Positions 1-8,086 are shown, numbered from the stretch's first letter. The stretch is DNA of 59,786 bases from Thermocaproicibacter sp036260805 (GCA_036260805.1 DATALZ010000073.1:1-59786), one strand, 5' to 3'. Numbers and translations: made by a program. The notes: generated by a model not told the origin, from the letters alone.

Positions 1-292
1 TGCGGAACTGGTACAGCCCGCGCAGGAACGACAGCATGTTCTTGACACGGTCTTTGTTGTTGCCCTGATATTTGTTCCCTGCAATCCAGAAATAGCGGAC
101 TCCGTCGATCATCTGCTCGTCGTACTTCTGGTCGCCGATATCCGGGTTTTTGGTGCGCAGATGGGAAAAGGAGCTTGCCACGATGGTGACGTTATGCCCC
201 TTTGCCGCCCAGCGCTTCGCCATGTAGTACGGGCGGAATTCCATGCCGTGTTTCGCCGATCCGGCATAGTGATTGATGTAAATGATATTCAT
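1..292 (-). CDS. Glycosyltransferase, family 4-like, N-terminal part (runs off window)
   Basis: Reading the minus strand from the ATG at 292 gives an uninterrupted frame of about 97 residues to the window edge. It begins MNIIYINHYAG and continues with EFRPYYMAKRW, GHNVTIVASS and DGVRYFWI. This is the usual start of GT-B/GT4 glycosyltransferases of the WbuB type, whose N-terminal Rossmann half binds the acceptor. It begins 5 nt after the stop of the epimerase gene, so it is the sixth gene of the wbp-like operon. It probably transfers a nucleotide-activated sugar to a lipid-linked intermediate at the cytoplasmic face of the membrane. The donor-binding C-terminal half lies outside the window, so substrate cannot be judged. 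Confidence 0.72.
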   Translation of the reverse strand, partial: MNIIYINHYAGSAKHGMEFRPYYMAKRWAAKGHNVTIVASSFSHLRTKNPDIGDQKYDEQMIDGVRYFWIAGNKYQGNNKDRVKNMLSFLRGLYQFR

Positions 293-297
293 TGCGG

Positions 298-1380
298 TTA
301 CACCCCGTATTGAGAAAGGATGGAAGCGATTCGTTCCGATGCGTGTCCGTCGCCGAACGGCATGCTTTCGCGGGCGGCGGGGTCTGGCACCGTATTGATG
401 GCTTTGCTATAAATATCGTCCGTCTCAAGGCTGGAAAGCACGTTCCAGTTCCCGGCAAGGGTCTCAACCCATTCGGTTTCCCTGCGGAGGGTAATGCATG
501 GTACTTCCATGAACCACGCTTCTTTCTGCAGGCCGCCGGAATCGGTCATCACCTGGCAGGCGCTGCTGGTCAGCAGCAGCATTTCAAGGTAACCGACAGG
601 AGCAATCAGCTTGATATTATGGTAGCCGCGCTTCAAAATCGCCTGCTCTGCAAGCGGGCGGGTGCGCGGGTGAATCGGAATTACGACCGGCTGAGGCATT
701 TTTTCGAACGCGTCAAAAATGCGGATGATTGCGTCCAAGCCGCCGTCGGTTGTTTCGGCGCGGTGCAGCGTTGCAAGGCGGTACTCTTTCGGCTTTACGC
801 CGATCTGGTCAAAGATGGCCGTTTTCTGCGGATTGGATTTCGCAAGCTTGAGAAAATGCAGCACGGAATCCAGCATTACGTCGCCGCAGATATCCACGCC
901 GCGGGTGACGTTTTCCTTTTTCAGATTTGCCGCTGCGGTCTTGGTCGGGCAGAAAAGCCATGTGGAAATATGGTCTGTCAGAACACGGTTCTGTTCCTCC
1001 GGCATGCGCATGTTGTACGAGCGAAGCCCGGCTTCCACGTGTGCTACCGGGATATGCAGCTTGGAAGCCGCCAAAGCGCCGGCGAGCGTAGAGTTTGTGT
1101 CGCCGTAGACCAGAAGGATGTCCGGCTTTTCCTCAAAAATCACTTCTTCAATTTTAATGAGCATCTCGCCGGTCTGCCTGCCGTGCGAGCCGGAGCCGAC
1201 GCCCAAGTTATAAGCCGGCTTCGGGATATTCAGCTCTTCAAAGAATACGGCGGACATGTTCCGGTCGTAATGCTGCCCCGTGTGGACGATAACCTCGTCG
1301 CAGACGGGCTTGAGAGCGTGCGAAACAACGGATGCTTTAATGAACTGCGGCCTTGCGCCGACTACTGTTAATAATTTCAT
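298..1380 (-). CDS. wecB: UDP-N-acetylglucosamine 2-epimerase family (WecB/WbpI type, non-hydrolysing)
   Basis: A 360-residue protein of full family length. Visible motifs are GARPQFIK (8-15), HTGQHYD (33-39), GDTNST (93-98), HVEAGLRS (114-121), HRAET (206-210) and DSGGLQKEA (280-288), all typical of the non-hydrolysing C2 epimerases. WecB/MnaA converts UDP-GlcNAc to UDP-ManNAc. The WbpI/WlbD branch instead epimerises UDP-2,3-diacetamido-2,3-dideoxy-glucuronic acid. Because the gene directly follows homologues of WbpD, E, A and B, the WbpI role is the better inference, although the sequence alone does not separate the two. It is cytoplasmic. The gap to the upstream oxidoreductase gene is 5 nt, indicating one transcript. 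Confidence 0.9.
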   Translation of the reverse strand: MKLLTVVGARPQFIKASVVSHALKPVCDEVIVHTGQHYDRNMSAVFFEELNIPKPAYNLGVGSGSHGRQTGEMLIKIEEVIFEEKPDILLVYGDTNSTLAGALAASKLHIPVAHVEAGLRSYNMRMPEEQNRVLTDHISTWLFCPTKTAAANLKKENVTRGVDICGDVMLDSVLHFLKLAKSNPQKTAIFDQIGVKPKEYRLATLHRAETTDGGLDAIIRIFDAFEKMPQPVVIPIHPRTRPLAEQAILKRGYHNIKLIAPVGYLEMLLLTSSACQVMTDSGGLQKEAWFMEVPCITLRRETEWVETLAGNWNVLSSLETDDIYSKAINTVPDPAARESMPFGDGHASERIASILSQYGV

Positions 1381-1385
1381 TGCAG

Positions 1386-2486
1386 TTACTTCACTTTCAC
1401 ATCGTCATGCGACATTTCCAGCGTAGAGAATTTCAAGTCGTCGAACTTGACTGGCTGGCCTGTTTTCTGGGACTTGTATGCCGCAAGGATGATCTTCATG
1501 CCCTTAATGCCCTCAGTGCCGCTTACAAGCGGATCGGTGTGCGTGTCGACAGCCGTGATAAAGTTGCGGTACAGGGCGTTGTGGCCGCTGCCGTAAACAT
1601 CTTTCGGGTCGGTGCCCGCAAGCTTCGCCACTTCAGCGTCCTGCTCCGCAGGAGCGGAGAAATTCCATGTTTCCACACGGTTGACCGCAAGGCCGCCGAT
1701 AACGGCTGTGCCGGTCTCGCCGGAAATGGAAAGCGTTTCTTCCAGATTCTTCGGGTAAATGCAGGCTGTGCCCTCTACCATGCCGATGGCACCGTTTTTG
1801 AAACGGATGAGGATTGCGCCGAAATCTTCGGCTTCAATGTCACGCAGATAGTTGCCTGTCATTGCCATAATGGTGTCCGGTTCGCCGCCGAGGTTCCACT
1901 GCAGAAGGTCGATGCCGTGAATGCACTGGTTCATCAGCGTGCCGCCGTCCTGTGCCCAGGTGCCACGCCACGGAGCCTGCTCATAGTAAGGCATGGTACG
2001 GTTCCACAGGATGCGCGCCGAGCCGCTCACGAGCTTGCCGAAGCGGCCGTCGTCCAGCGCCTTGTGAAGCTGCTGAACCGGTGCATTGAAGCGGTTCTGG
2101 TGGCACACGCCGAGGGTAACGCCGTTCTTCTTCGCTTCGCTGATCATCAGTTCCGCGTCAGCGGTATTCAAAGCCATCGGCTTTTCCACCAGCGTGTTCT
2201 TTCCGCTGCGGATGCAGTCCAGAGCAATTTTGGCATGGTAGCCGCTTTCCGTTGCAATGGCGCAGCAGTCGATCTCCATCTCTTTCAGCATCTGGTGGTA
2301 ATCGGCGTAAATGGCCGGTTTTTCTCCCATTGCGTCAAAGTAGTCGGCCGCTTTCTTTTCAGCGCGCTCGGCAACCGGGTCGCAGACTGCGACGAGCTTC
2401 ATAATATCTTTATTTGCAATAGCGGCGGCGATGTGGTTTTTGGAAATCCGGCCGCAGCCAATCAGCGCAAAACGGTACTGTTTCAT
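1386..2486 (-). CDS. wbpB: Gfo/Idh/MocA oxidoreductase, WbpB/WlbA-like UDP-sugar 3-dehydrogenase
   Basis: 366 residues from the chosen ATG at 2486. An in-frame ATG 12 nt upstream lies almost on top of the AAGAAAGG ribosome site, so the inner start is preferred. The N terminus MKQYRFALIGCGRISKNH carries the GxGxxxxxH NAD-binding pattern. EKPM (101-104) holds the conserved Lys, and the segment NQCIHGIDLLQW matches the catalytic His region of the family. WbpB/WlbA oxidises C3 of UDP-GlcNAc-uronic acid to the 3-keto sugar, which the neighbouring aminotransferase then aminates. The family is broad, so this assignment leans on the WbpA/D/E/I neighbours. Confidence 0.82.
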   Translation of the reverse strand: MKQYRFALIGCGRISKNHIAAAIANKDIMKLVAVCDPVAERAEKKAADYFDAMGEKPAIYADYHQMLKEMEIDCCAIATESGYHAKIALDCIRSGKNTLVEKPMALNTADAELMISEAKKNGVTLGVCHQNRFNAPVQQLHKALDDGRFGKLVSGSARILWNRTMPYYEQAPWRGTWAQDGGTLMNQCIHGIDLLQWNLGGEPDTIMAMTGNYLRDIEAEDFGAILIRFKNGAIGMVEGTACIYPKNLEETLSISGETGTAVIGGLAVNRVETWNFSAPAEQDAEVAKLAGTDPKDVYGSGHNALYRNFITAVDTHTDPLVSGTEGIKGMKIILAAYKSQKTGQPVKFDDLKFSTLEMSHDDVKVK

Positions 2487-2542
2487 GATTATAACCATGC
2501 CTTTCTTACATATATTGGGGTTTGTGCTCCTCGCTCAAAAAG

Positions 2543-2570
2543 TCCCCCGCTCTCAATTGAAAACGGGGGA
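2543..2570 (-). terminator. Terminator-like hairpin between wbpA and wbpB
   Basis: TCCCCCG (2543-2549) and CGGGGGA (2564-2570) form a 7-bp GC stem with a 14-nt loop. Read on the minus strand it is followed by CTTTTTG. It lies just after the wbpA stop and about 55 nt before wbpB, so it may cause partial termination or stabilise RNA inside the operon. The long loop makes it weaker than a classic terminator. Confidence 0.45.
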
Positions 2571-2576
2571 AACGGA

Positions 2577-3896
2577 TTACAGCAGTTCGATCTTGGAACG
2601 ATCTTTTACGTCCTTCATCGCATTGCGCGTATCGAAAACTTCCTTCGACAGATTTGCAATCTTGTCGTAATCGAAGCAGGAATGCGCCGTGCATATGACG
2701 ACGATATCGGCCTCTCTGAGCATGTCATCCGTCAGTTCCTTTGCGCCGGTATGGGTCTTGCCCTTGTGGCGGTACTCCGGAATGTACGGATCATAGTAGG
2801 TTGTATCTGCTCCCTGTTTGATGAGCAGGTCAATTACGTTCAGCGCCGGGCTCTCGCGGTAATCGTCGATATCCGCTTTATAGGCAACGCCCAGAACCAG
2901 AACCTTGGAGCCGTTCATGGATTTCTTGTCCTTATTCAGAACGGTCATGGCGCGCTGGATGACATATTCCGGCATGCCGGTGTTGATTTCGCCGGATGTT
3001 TCAATCAGGCGGGTATGATAATCGAACTCACGGGCCTTCCATGCAAGGTAGAACGGGTCAAGCGGGATGCAGTGACCGCCGAGGCCCGGGCCAGGATAAA
3101 ACGCCTGGAAGCCATACGGCTTTGTCTTCGCGGCTTCGATGACTTCCCAGACATTGATGCCCATGCGGTGGCAGATGATTGCCATTTCGTTTGCAAGGCC
3201 GATGTTGATGTTGCGGTAGGTGTTCTCAAGAAGTTTTTCCATTTCTGCAACGGCAGGAGTTGAAACTTCAAACACGCCGCCAGCCAGCACGCTGCGGTAC
3301 AGAGCGGCCGCAACTTCGGTGGAATCGTTGCCGATACCGCCGACAACCTTCGGGGTATTCTTTGTCTTGTACTGCTTGTTGCCCGGATCGACGCGTTCCG
3401 GGGAGAATGCAAGGTAGAAATCCTCGCTGCATTTCAGGCCGCCCGCTTCGAGAATCGGCTTGAGCAGTTCTTCCGTGGTTCCCGGGTAAGTTGTGGATTC
3501 GAGGATAATGACCATACCCTTGTGGACATACTTTGCAACGGATTCGGTGGAACCTTTCACATAGCTGATATCCGGCTGCTGGTACTTGTCCAGCGGAGTC
3601 GGAACGCAGATTGCAACGGCGTCCACTTTCTCAATGAAGGAGAAATCCGATGTGGCGGAAAGCTTTCCGGTTTCCACCATTTGCTTCAGTGTGTCACCCA
3701 CGATGTCGCCGATATAATTGTGGCCGGCGTTTACGGCGTCAACTTTTTTCGCCTGCACGTCGAAGCCGATGGTGCGGTAGCCGGCTTTTGCGAATTCAAC
3801 CGCAAGCGGCAGCCCGACATAACCCAGGCCCACAATGCCGACGACGGCGGACTTGTCCTTTATTTTACCTAAAAGTTCCGATTTGACATTCGACAT
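2577..3896 (-). CDS. wbpA: UDP-N-acetyl-D-glucosamine 6-dehydrogenase (WbpA type)
   Basis: 439 residues, the usual length of the nucleotide-sugar dehydrogenase family. VGIVGLGYVGLPLA (about 19-32) is the NAD-binding GxGxxG fold. GLGGHCIPLDPFY (271-283) contains the catalytic Cys276, which carries the thioester in the two-step oxidation of a C6 hydroxymethyl to a carboxylate. The C-terminal ICTAHSCFDY belongs to the UDP-binding domain. Among family members the N terminus and neighbours fit WbpA (UDP-GlcNAc to UDP-GlcNAcA) better than UDP-glucose dehydrogenase. It is cytoplasmic and is the first oxidation step of the pathway encoded by this operon. Confidence 0.9.
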   Translation of the reverse strand: MSNVKSELLGKIKDKSAVVGIVGLGYVGLPLAVEFAKAGYRTIGFDVQAKKVDAVNAGHNYIGDIVGDTLKQMVETGKLSATSDFSFIEKVDAVAICVPTPLDKYQQPDISYVKGSTESVAKYVHKGMVIILESTTYPGTTEELLKPILEAGGLKCSEDFYLAFSPERVDPGNKQYKTKNTPKVVGGIGNDSTEVAAALYRSVLAGGVFEVSTPAVAEMEKLLENTYRNINIGLANEMAIICHRMGINVWEVIEAAKTKPYGFQAFYPGPGLGGHCIPLDPFYLAWKAREFDYHTRLIETSGEINTGMPEYVIQRAMTVLNKDKKSMNGSKVLVLGVAYKADIDDYRESPALNVIDLLIKQGADTTYYDPYIPEYRHKGKTHTGAKELTDDMLREADIVVICTAHSCFDYDKIANLSKEVFDTRNAMKDVKDRSKIELL

Positions 3897-3914
3897 ATTT
3901 TTTCCCTCGTCTTC

Positions 3915-5042
3915 TCAGATATTTTTCAGAATAGAGCATATATGATCAATCACGTCGTCCGTGATATAGCCATGCATCGGCAGGCTGAACACTGTTTCCG
4001 ACAGCTTTTCAGCAACCGGAAGGTCGCCCTTATGGTAACCAAGGGATTCGTAAACCTTTTGCAGGTGAAGCGGCTTCGGGTAGTAGATCATCGTCGGAAT
4101 TCCTTCGGCTTTCAGCGCTTCCATTACCTTTGTGCGTTCTTCAGCGCTCTTTGCTTTTAGGGTGTAGTATCCGAAACTGGAAGTAAAGCCTTCACGTACC
4201 TTCGGAACCGCGAACTTATCGTTCAGCTGTTCCGCGTAACGCGCCGCCGCACGGATGCGGTGTGCGTTCTCTTTGTCGAACTCATGCAGCTTCGGCAGCA
4301 GGATTGCGGCCTGAAGCGTATCGAGCCGGGCGTTTAAGCCGAGGCGGACATTATCATATTTCATCGTGCCCTTGCCGTGAACGCGGATGGATTTCATCAG
4401 GTTATACAGCTCCTCGCTGTCGGTGAAAACAGCGCCGCCGTCTCCGTAGCAGCCGAGCGCTTTTGCCGGGAAGAAGCTGGTTCCCGAGCAGTCGCCGAAC
4501 GAGCAGGCCTTTTTGTCTCCGATTGCCCCGCCGAATCCCTGCGCGGCGTCTTCAACAAGGAATAGGCCGTATTCATCGCAGATTTTCTGGATTCGTGTGA
4601 AGTCTGCCGGCTGGCCGAACAGGTCGACGGCAATGACCGCTTTCGGCGTCAGTTTGCCTTCGCTTTTTGTTTTCTCAATCTGTTTTACAAGGGATTCCGG
4701 ATCAATATTGAAGTAATCTTCTTCGCAGTCGCAGAAAACCGGAGTCGCCCCCACAAGGCTGGCCACCTCGGCGGATGCAAAGAAAGTGAGGGCAGGCACG
4801 AACACCGCGTCACCTTCGCCGATTCCCTTTGCCATCAGCGGCATCAGTAAAGCGTCGGTGCCGTTGTCGGTTGCAACGCAGTATTTTCTGCCGGTGTAAG
4901 CACAAAGCTCTTTCTCAAGCTCTTCGACCTGCGGGCCGGAAATGAATTTGCTGCCCGCAATCACTTCGGCAATTCCCGCATCAATTTGGTCCTTTAAATG
5001 GCGGTACTGTGCGCCAAGATCATTAAACGCAATTTTCTGCAT
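3915..5042 (-). CDS. wbpE: DegT/DnrJ/EryC1 aminotransferase, WbpE/WlbC-like
   Basis: 375 residues, PLP-dependent fold type I. DNGTDALLMPLMAKGIG (about 59-75) forms the phosphate-binding start, VEDAAQGFGG (163-172) holds the Asp that contacts the pyridine nitrogen, and SFFPAKALGCYGDGG carries the internal-aldimine Lys194. WbpE/WlbC enzymes aminate the 3-keto-UDP-GlcNAcA made by WbpB using glutamate. The start codon follows the wbpD stop with no spacer, so the two are translationally coupled. The SFFPAKALGCYGDGGA segment is characteristic of the WbpE branch rather than of the C4 aminotransferases. Confidence 0.88.
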   Translation of the reverse strand: MQKIAFNDLGAQYRHLKDQIDAGIAEVIAGSKFISGPQVEELEKELCAYTGRKYCVATDNGTDALLMPLMAKGIGEGDAVFVPALTFFASAEVASLVGATPVFCDCEEDYFNIDPESLVKQIEKTKSEGKLTPKAVIAVDLFGQPADFTRIQKICDEYGLFLVEDAAQGFGGAIGDKKACSFGDCSGTSFFPAKALGCYGDGGAVFTDSEELYNLMKSIRVHGKGTMKYDNVRLGLNARLDTLQAAILLPKLHEFDKENAHRIRAAARYAEQLNDKFAVPKVREGFTSSFGYYTLKAKSAEERTKVMEALKAEGIPTMIYYPKPLHLQKVYESLGYHKGDLPVAEKLSETVFSLPMHGYITDDVIDHICSILKNI

Positions 5043-5624
5043 TTATTTTGTTTCCTCCTTCAGGCCTTTTTCACCCTGAATATATCTTCGCCCGCATTTC
5101 GTGCACACGAGATTTTCACCCAGTTTTGCTCCGCATTCGCAGGCCCAGCCGCGTACGCGCGCGGGGCTGCCCATTACAATGGCATGGTCGGGAATATCTT
5201 TCGTCACGACACTGCCAGCGGCAACAAACGCGTTTTTGCCCACGGTGTGCCCGCAGACGATGGTTGCGTTCGCGCCGATGCTTGCTCCCTCGCCCACCGG
5301 CGTGTGGGCATAGAATTCCGACCCGCGCTGCGGGTATTTGCAGCGGGGCCGCTGTACGTTCGTAAACACCATGGACGGGCCGCAGAACACATAGTCGCCG
5401 AGCTCCACGCCCTCATATACGGAAACATTGTTCTGAATTTTGCAGTTATTGCCGATTTTTACACCCGGCGCAACAAACACATTCTGGCCGATGGTGCAGT
5501 TTTCACCGATCTCGCACCCGGAGCTGATATGGCAGAAATGCCATATTTTTGTTCCTGCGCCGATCTTTGCGCCTTCATCCACACATGCGGTGGGGTGCAC
5601 ATAATATTTTTTTGAGTCTTCCAC
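5043..5624 (-). CDS. wbpD: Left-handed beta-helix N-acetyltransferase, WbpD/WlbB-like, with C-terminal zinc-ribbon-like tail
   Basis: 193 residues starting at GTG 5624. Residues about 10-160 consist of hexapeptide repeats (IGAGTKIW, IGENCTIGQN, IGNNCKIQNN, LGDYVFCGPS, IGANATIVCG), the left-handed beta-helix of acetyl-CoA-dependent sugar acyltransferases. WbpD/WlbB acetylates the 3-amino group of UDP-GlcNAc3NA. After the helix, CECGAKLG and CTKCGRRY form a CxC...CxxC cluster that could bind zinc. It is the first gene of the operon and is preceded by a consensus sigma-A promoter. Acetyl transfer is inferred from family and context. Confidence 0.87.
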   Translation of the reverse strand: MEDSKKYYVHPTACVDEGAKIGAGTKIWHFCHISSGCEIGENCTIGQNVFVAPGVKIGNNCKIQNNVSVYEGVELGDYVFCGPSMVFTNVQRPRCKYPQRGSEFYAHTPVGEGASIGANATIVCGHTVGKNAFVAAGSVVTKDIPDHAIVMGSPARVRGWACECGAKLGENLVCTKCGRRYIQGEKGLKEETK

Positions 5625-5697
5625 AGTTATGCCACCGTTCTTTTTTCTTTCGGCTCATTCCGACGGAAAATTTAAATAGCTTCGCATTAACCTGTAT

Positions 5698-5726
5698 ATT
5701 ATATCCCTATGCAAGCGTATAGTCAA
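5698..5726 (-). promoter_or_regulatory. Sigma-A-type promoter of the wbp-like operon
   Basis: On the minus strand TTGACT (5726-5721), a 17-nt spacer and TATAAT (5703-5698) lie about 75 nt before the wbpD start. The divergent aminotransferase gene starts at 5943. In the rest of the 318-nt gap 5625-5942 I see no gene and no clear second promoter. Confidence 0.75.
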
Positions 5727-5942
5727 TCTATGGCTATAGAATCTCTGCTTCTTTTCGTTGACTTTAAAGACAAAAGGCGCTATCATATTTTTCGTTGATT
5801 CAGGCAGAAATAACCGGATTTTTCCACCGGTTATAGCCTTCATCGGCAAAAATATGAAATCAGCTGAAAACAAAGAAAACCAGCGGGCAGTTTTTTTCTG
5901 CCAAAATTGGGAAATATAAAGACGAAAGGGAAAGGACAAATC

Positions 5943-7121
5943 ATGAGCCAGTTTAAAAAAAGAGAGAAATTCATTCCATATAATCTGCCGGACCTTACCG
6001 ACGCGGAAGTAAAAGCCGTTGAAGAAACGGTAAAATCGCTCTGGGTTGCAAAAGGCCCCCGCACCGTGAAGTTTGAGCAGGAATTTGCAAATTATCTGGG
6101 CGCAAAGCACGCCGTCGCCATGAACTCCTGCACAGCAGCACTCCATGTTGCGCTTCTCTCCAAAGGCATCGGCCCCGGCGACGAAGTCATCACAACGCCG
6201 ATTACCTTCGCTTCCACCGCAAACACCATTATCCACGTCGGTGCAAAGCCGGTATTTGCAGATATCGACTACAAAACCGGATGCATCGACCCGAACGAAA
6301 TCGAAAAGAAAATCACACCGAAAACGAAAGCAGTCGTTCCCGTCCATTACAGCGGCCAGGTCTGTGACCTTGACCGGATTTATGAGATTGCGGACAAGCA
6401 CAACCTGTTTGTTTCCGAAGACGCTGCGCACGCGTTTGAAAGCTATTATAAAGGAAGGCTGATCGGCAACAAGCTGAAAGGCACCGCGTCCTACAGCTTT
6501 TACGCCACAAAGAACCTGACCACGGGCGAAGGCGGAATGCTCGTAACCGACGACGACGAAATCGACGCAAAAGCGCGCATCTGGGCCGGCCAGGGCATGA
6601 GCCACAACGCCTGGAACCGCTACGCAAAAGGCGGCACCTGGCAGTACGACATCTGCGAACCCGGCTTTAAATATAATATGTTCGACATTCAGGCCGCGCT
6701 CGGCCTCGTACAGCTCTCCCGCATTAAAGAGATGCAGGAACGCAGGCTGAAAATCGCAGAAAAATACCAGCGTGAGTTTGCGAAGATCGACGCGGTTGAA
6801 CCGCCGTTTGTTCCGGACTACACGACTCATTCCTGGCACCTGTACATTCTGCGCATCGTGCCGGAACTGCTGACCATTGACCGCGACAAATTCATCACCG
6901 AGCTGAACGAACGCAATGTGGGCACAAGCGTACATTTTATCCCGGTAACAAATATGAGCGCATACACAAAGCGCTATGACTTCAAACCCGGCGACTTCCC
7001 GAACGCCGAAAAACACTTTGAGCGCATTATCTCCCTGCCGCTTTACCCGACCCTTTCGGAAGAAGATTCGGATTACATTATCGCTGCGGTGCGCGACATT
7101 GTAGAAAAATACCACAAATAA
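5943..7121 (+). CDS. DegT/DnrJ/EryC1 sugar aminotransferase (C4-aminotransferase-like)
   Basis: 392 residues from ATG 5943, which has GGGAAAGGA upstream at good spacing; longer in-frame starts would cover that site. MNSCTAALHVALLSKGIG (about 60-77), SEDAAHAF (158-165) and SFYATKNLTTGEGG with PLP Lys190 mark a DegT-family aminotransferase. The ATKN-TTGEGG pattern resembles enzymes that aminate UDP-4-keto sugars (PseC, PglE, ArnB) more than WbpE. It is divergent from the wbp operon and likely serves the same surface-glycan pathway, supplying a second amino sugar. No matching 4,6-dehydratase is visible in the window, so the substrate is open. A strong terminator follows. Confidence 0.85.
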   Translation: MSQFKKREKFIPYNLPDLTDAEVKAVEETVKSLWVAKGPRTVKFEQEFANYLGAKHAVAMNSCTAALHVALLSKGIGPGDEVITTPITFASTANTIIHVGAKPVFADIDYKTGCIDPNEIEKKITPKTKAVVPVHYSGQVCDLDRIYEIADKHNLFVSEDAAHAFESYYKGRLIGNKLKGTASYSFYATKNLTTGEGGMLVTDDDEIDAKARIWAGQGMSHNAWNRYAKGGTWQYDICEPGFKYNMFDIQAALGLVQLSRIKEMQERRLKIAEKYQREFAKIDAVEPPFVPDYTTHSWHLYILRIVPELLTIDRDKFITELNERNVGTSVHFIPVTNMSAYTKRYDFKPGDFPNAEKHFERIISLPLYPTLSEEDSDYIIAAVRDIVEKYHK

Positions 7122-7129
7122 TTAGATCA

Positions 7130-7156
7130 TCCCCCGGTGCCGCCGGGGGATTTTTT
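7130..7156 (+). terminator. Intrinsic terminator after the aminotransferase
   Basis: TCCCCCGG (7130-7137), a 5-nt loop and CCGGGGGA (7143-7150) are followed by six T, 9 nt after the stop codon. Confidence 0.88.
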
Positions 7157-7162
7157 AAGAAA

Positions 7163-7243
7163 AGGAGCAGGCTTGCGAAAACGCAAGCCTGCTCCTAAAT
7201 TTTTGAGAAAATGGGTCTTCCAGACGGAAGGCCCGCTTTTTTT
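7163..7243. terminator. Two further tandem hairpins in the convergent gap
   Basis: The first is a perfect 15-bp stem with an AAAA loop: AGGAGCAGGCTTGCG (7163-7177) pairs with 7182-7196. The second pairs GGGTCTTCC (7213-7221) with GGAAGGCCC (7226-7234), with one G-T pair, followed by GCTTTTTTT. Together with 7130-7156 there are three hairpins between two convergent genes. The last is a good terminator for the plus strand; the middle one lacks a long T-run. Confidence 0.6.
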
Positions 7244-7247
7244 CGAA

Positions 7248-7721
7248 TTAGTCGTGTCTGTACACCGTATGTTTACGCAGCGTTTCCACCAGTGAGCAGT
7301 ATTTATCCGCCATACCGACGAGAACGGATTCCCTGTACCTTGGGGGAACCGGCGTAAGCGGCCACATGTGCTTTATAATAATATCCCTTTCGCAGTCGTT
7401 CAGCTGAAAACGCTTTTCCGCGTTCTCAAGCGCTGCTCTGGGATGTGTAAACCCATGCAGACCCTTGCGGTCGCTTTTCAAATGCCAATCGTAAAGAAAA
7501 AAATCGTGCAGAAGAGCACCTCGTATCAGGCTCGAGCGATTAATGCGCCAATGCATTTTTTCGCTGAGCCAAAGGCTGACGTATGCAACCGATATGCAGT
7601 GGTCGAGCGTTGAGACTTTCGCATGCTGCACGAAGGCAGACATAGAACGTACATCCTGCGAGCCAAGTATTTCTTTTGCACACTGCTGAAAATATTTGTC
7701 GTCTGACTCAGTCAGCTGCAA
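7248..7721 (-). CDS. HD-domain phosphohydrolase-like protein
   Basis: 157 residues from TTG 7721, with GGAGG 8 nt upstream. The metal-binding HD signature can be followed as His41, His72-Asp73 (GALLHDFF), His93 (GFTHPRAA), His118 (IKHMWPLTP) and Asp139 (MADKYCSL). HD proteins of this length hydrolyse phosphomonoesters or phosphodiesters, often nucleotides. The IIKHMWPLTP segment is typical of a clostridial subgroup without a defined substrate. The protein looks cytoplasmic. It is convergent to the aminotransferase and lies 49 nt downstream of the AbrB-like gene on the same strand, so the two may share a transcript. Confidence 0.8.
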   Translation of the reverse strand: MQLTESDDKYFQQCAKEILGSQDVRSMSAFVQHAKVSTLDHCISVAYVSLWLSEKMHWRINRSSLIRGALLHDFFLYDWHLKSDRKGLHGFTHPRAALENAEKRFQLNDCERDIIIKHMWPLTPVPPRYRESVLVGMADKYCSLVETLRKHTVYRHD

Positions 7722-7769
7722 AACATTTCCTCCAATCCAATTGACAGGGGAAAGACTTCACCGTATGTA

Positions 7770-8033
7770 TCAGTCGTCCTGATTTTCAAACGCCTTTGCC
7801 AGCTTTTTCTGGCAGTCGTGGCAGACATTGTAGCCCTTGTAGCTGATGATTTCGTTCATGCCGCCGCAGAAAATGCATGCAGGTGCGTATTTTTTCAATA
7901 CGATTTTATTATCTTCATCCACATAAATTTCCAGCGGGTCCTTTTCATTGATGTTTAAAGTGCCTCTCAGTTCTTTTGGCAGGACAATCCGCCCTAATTC
8001 GTCCACTTTTCTTACAATACCAGTAAATTTCAA
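7770..8033 (-). CDS. abrB: AbrB-family transition-state regulator with C-terminal Cys pairs
   Basis: 87 residues. The N terminus MKFTGIVRKVDELGRIVLPK is the SpoVT-AbrB swapped-hairpin DNA-binding domain almost to the letter. The C-terminal part has CIFCGG and CHDC, four Cys that could bind zinc; this is a common layout in clostridial AbrB proteins. The start is TTG at 8033. The family represses stationary-phase and sporulation genes during growth. The divergently transcribed spmAB spore genes are plausible targets (inference). Confidence 0.9.
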   Translation of the reverse strand: MKFTGIVRKVDELGRIVLPKELRGTLNINEKDPLEIYVDEDNKIVLKKYAPACIFCGGMNEIISYKGYNVCHDCQKKLAKAFENQDD

Positions 8034-8086
8034 CTTTCACTACATCCTTTCAGTAAAAATGGTTTCTTTCACAAGAAAACAGTAGA

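Noticed and set aside
1353..3263. A 636-codon open frame on the plus strand
   Set aside because: It runs antisense to wbpB and wbpA, which have clear family motifs. High GC at third positions leaves the opposite frame open; no recognisable protein is encoded.
5655..7115. A 486-codon open frame on the minus strand
   Set aside because: It is the antisense of the DegT aminotransferase gene and includes the intergenic promoter region; its translation resembles no family.
7163..7243. CRISPR-like or tandem repeat array
   Set aside because: The three hairpins have unrelated sequences and no regular spacer; they are terminator-type structures. No CRISPR array was seen elsewhere.
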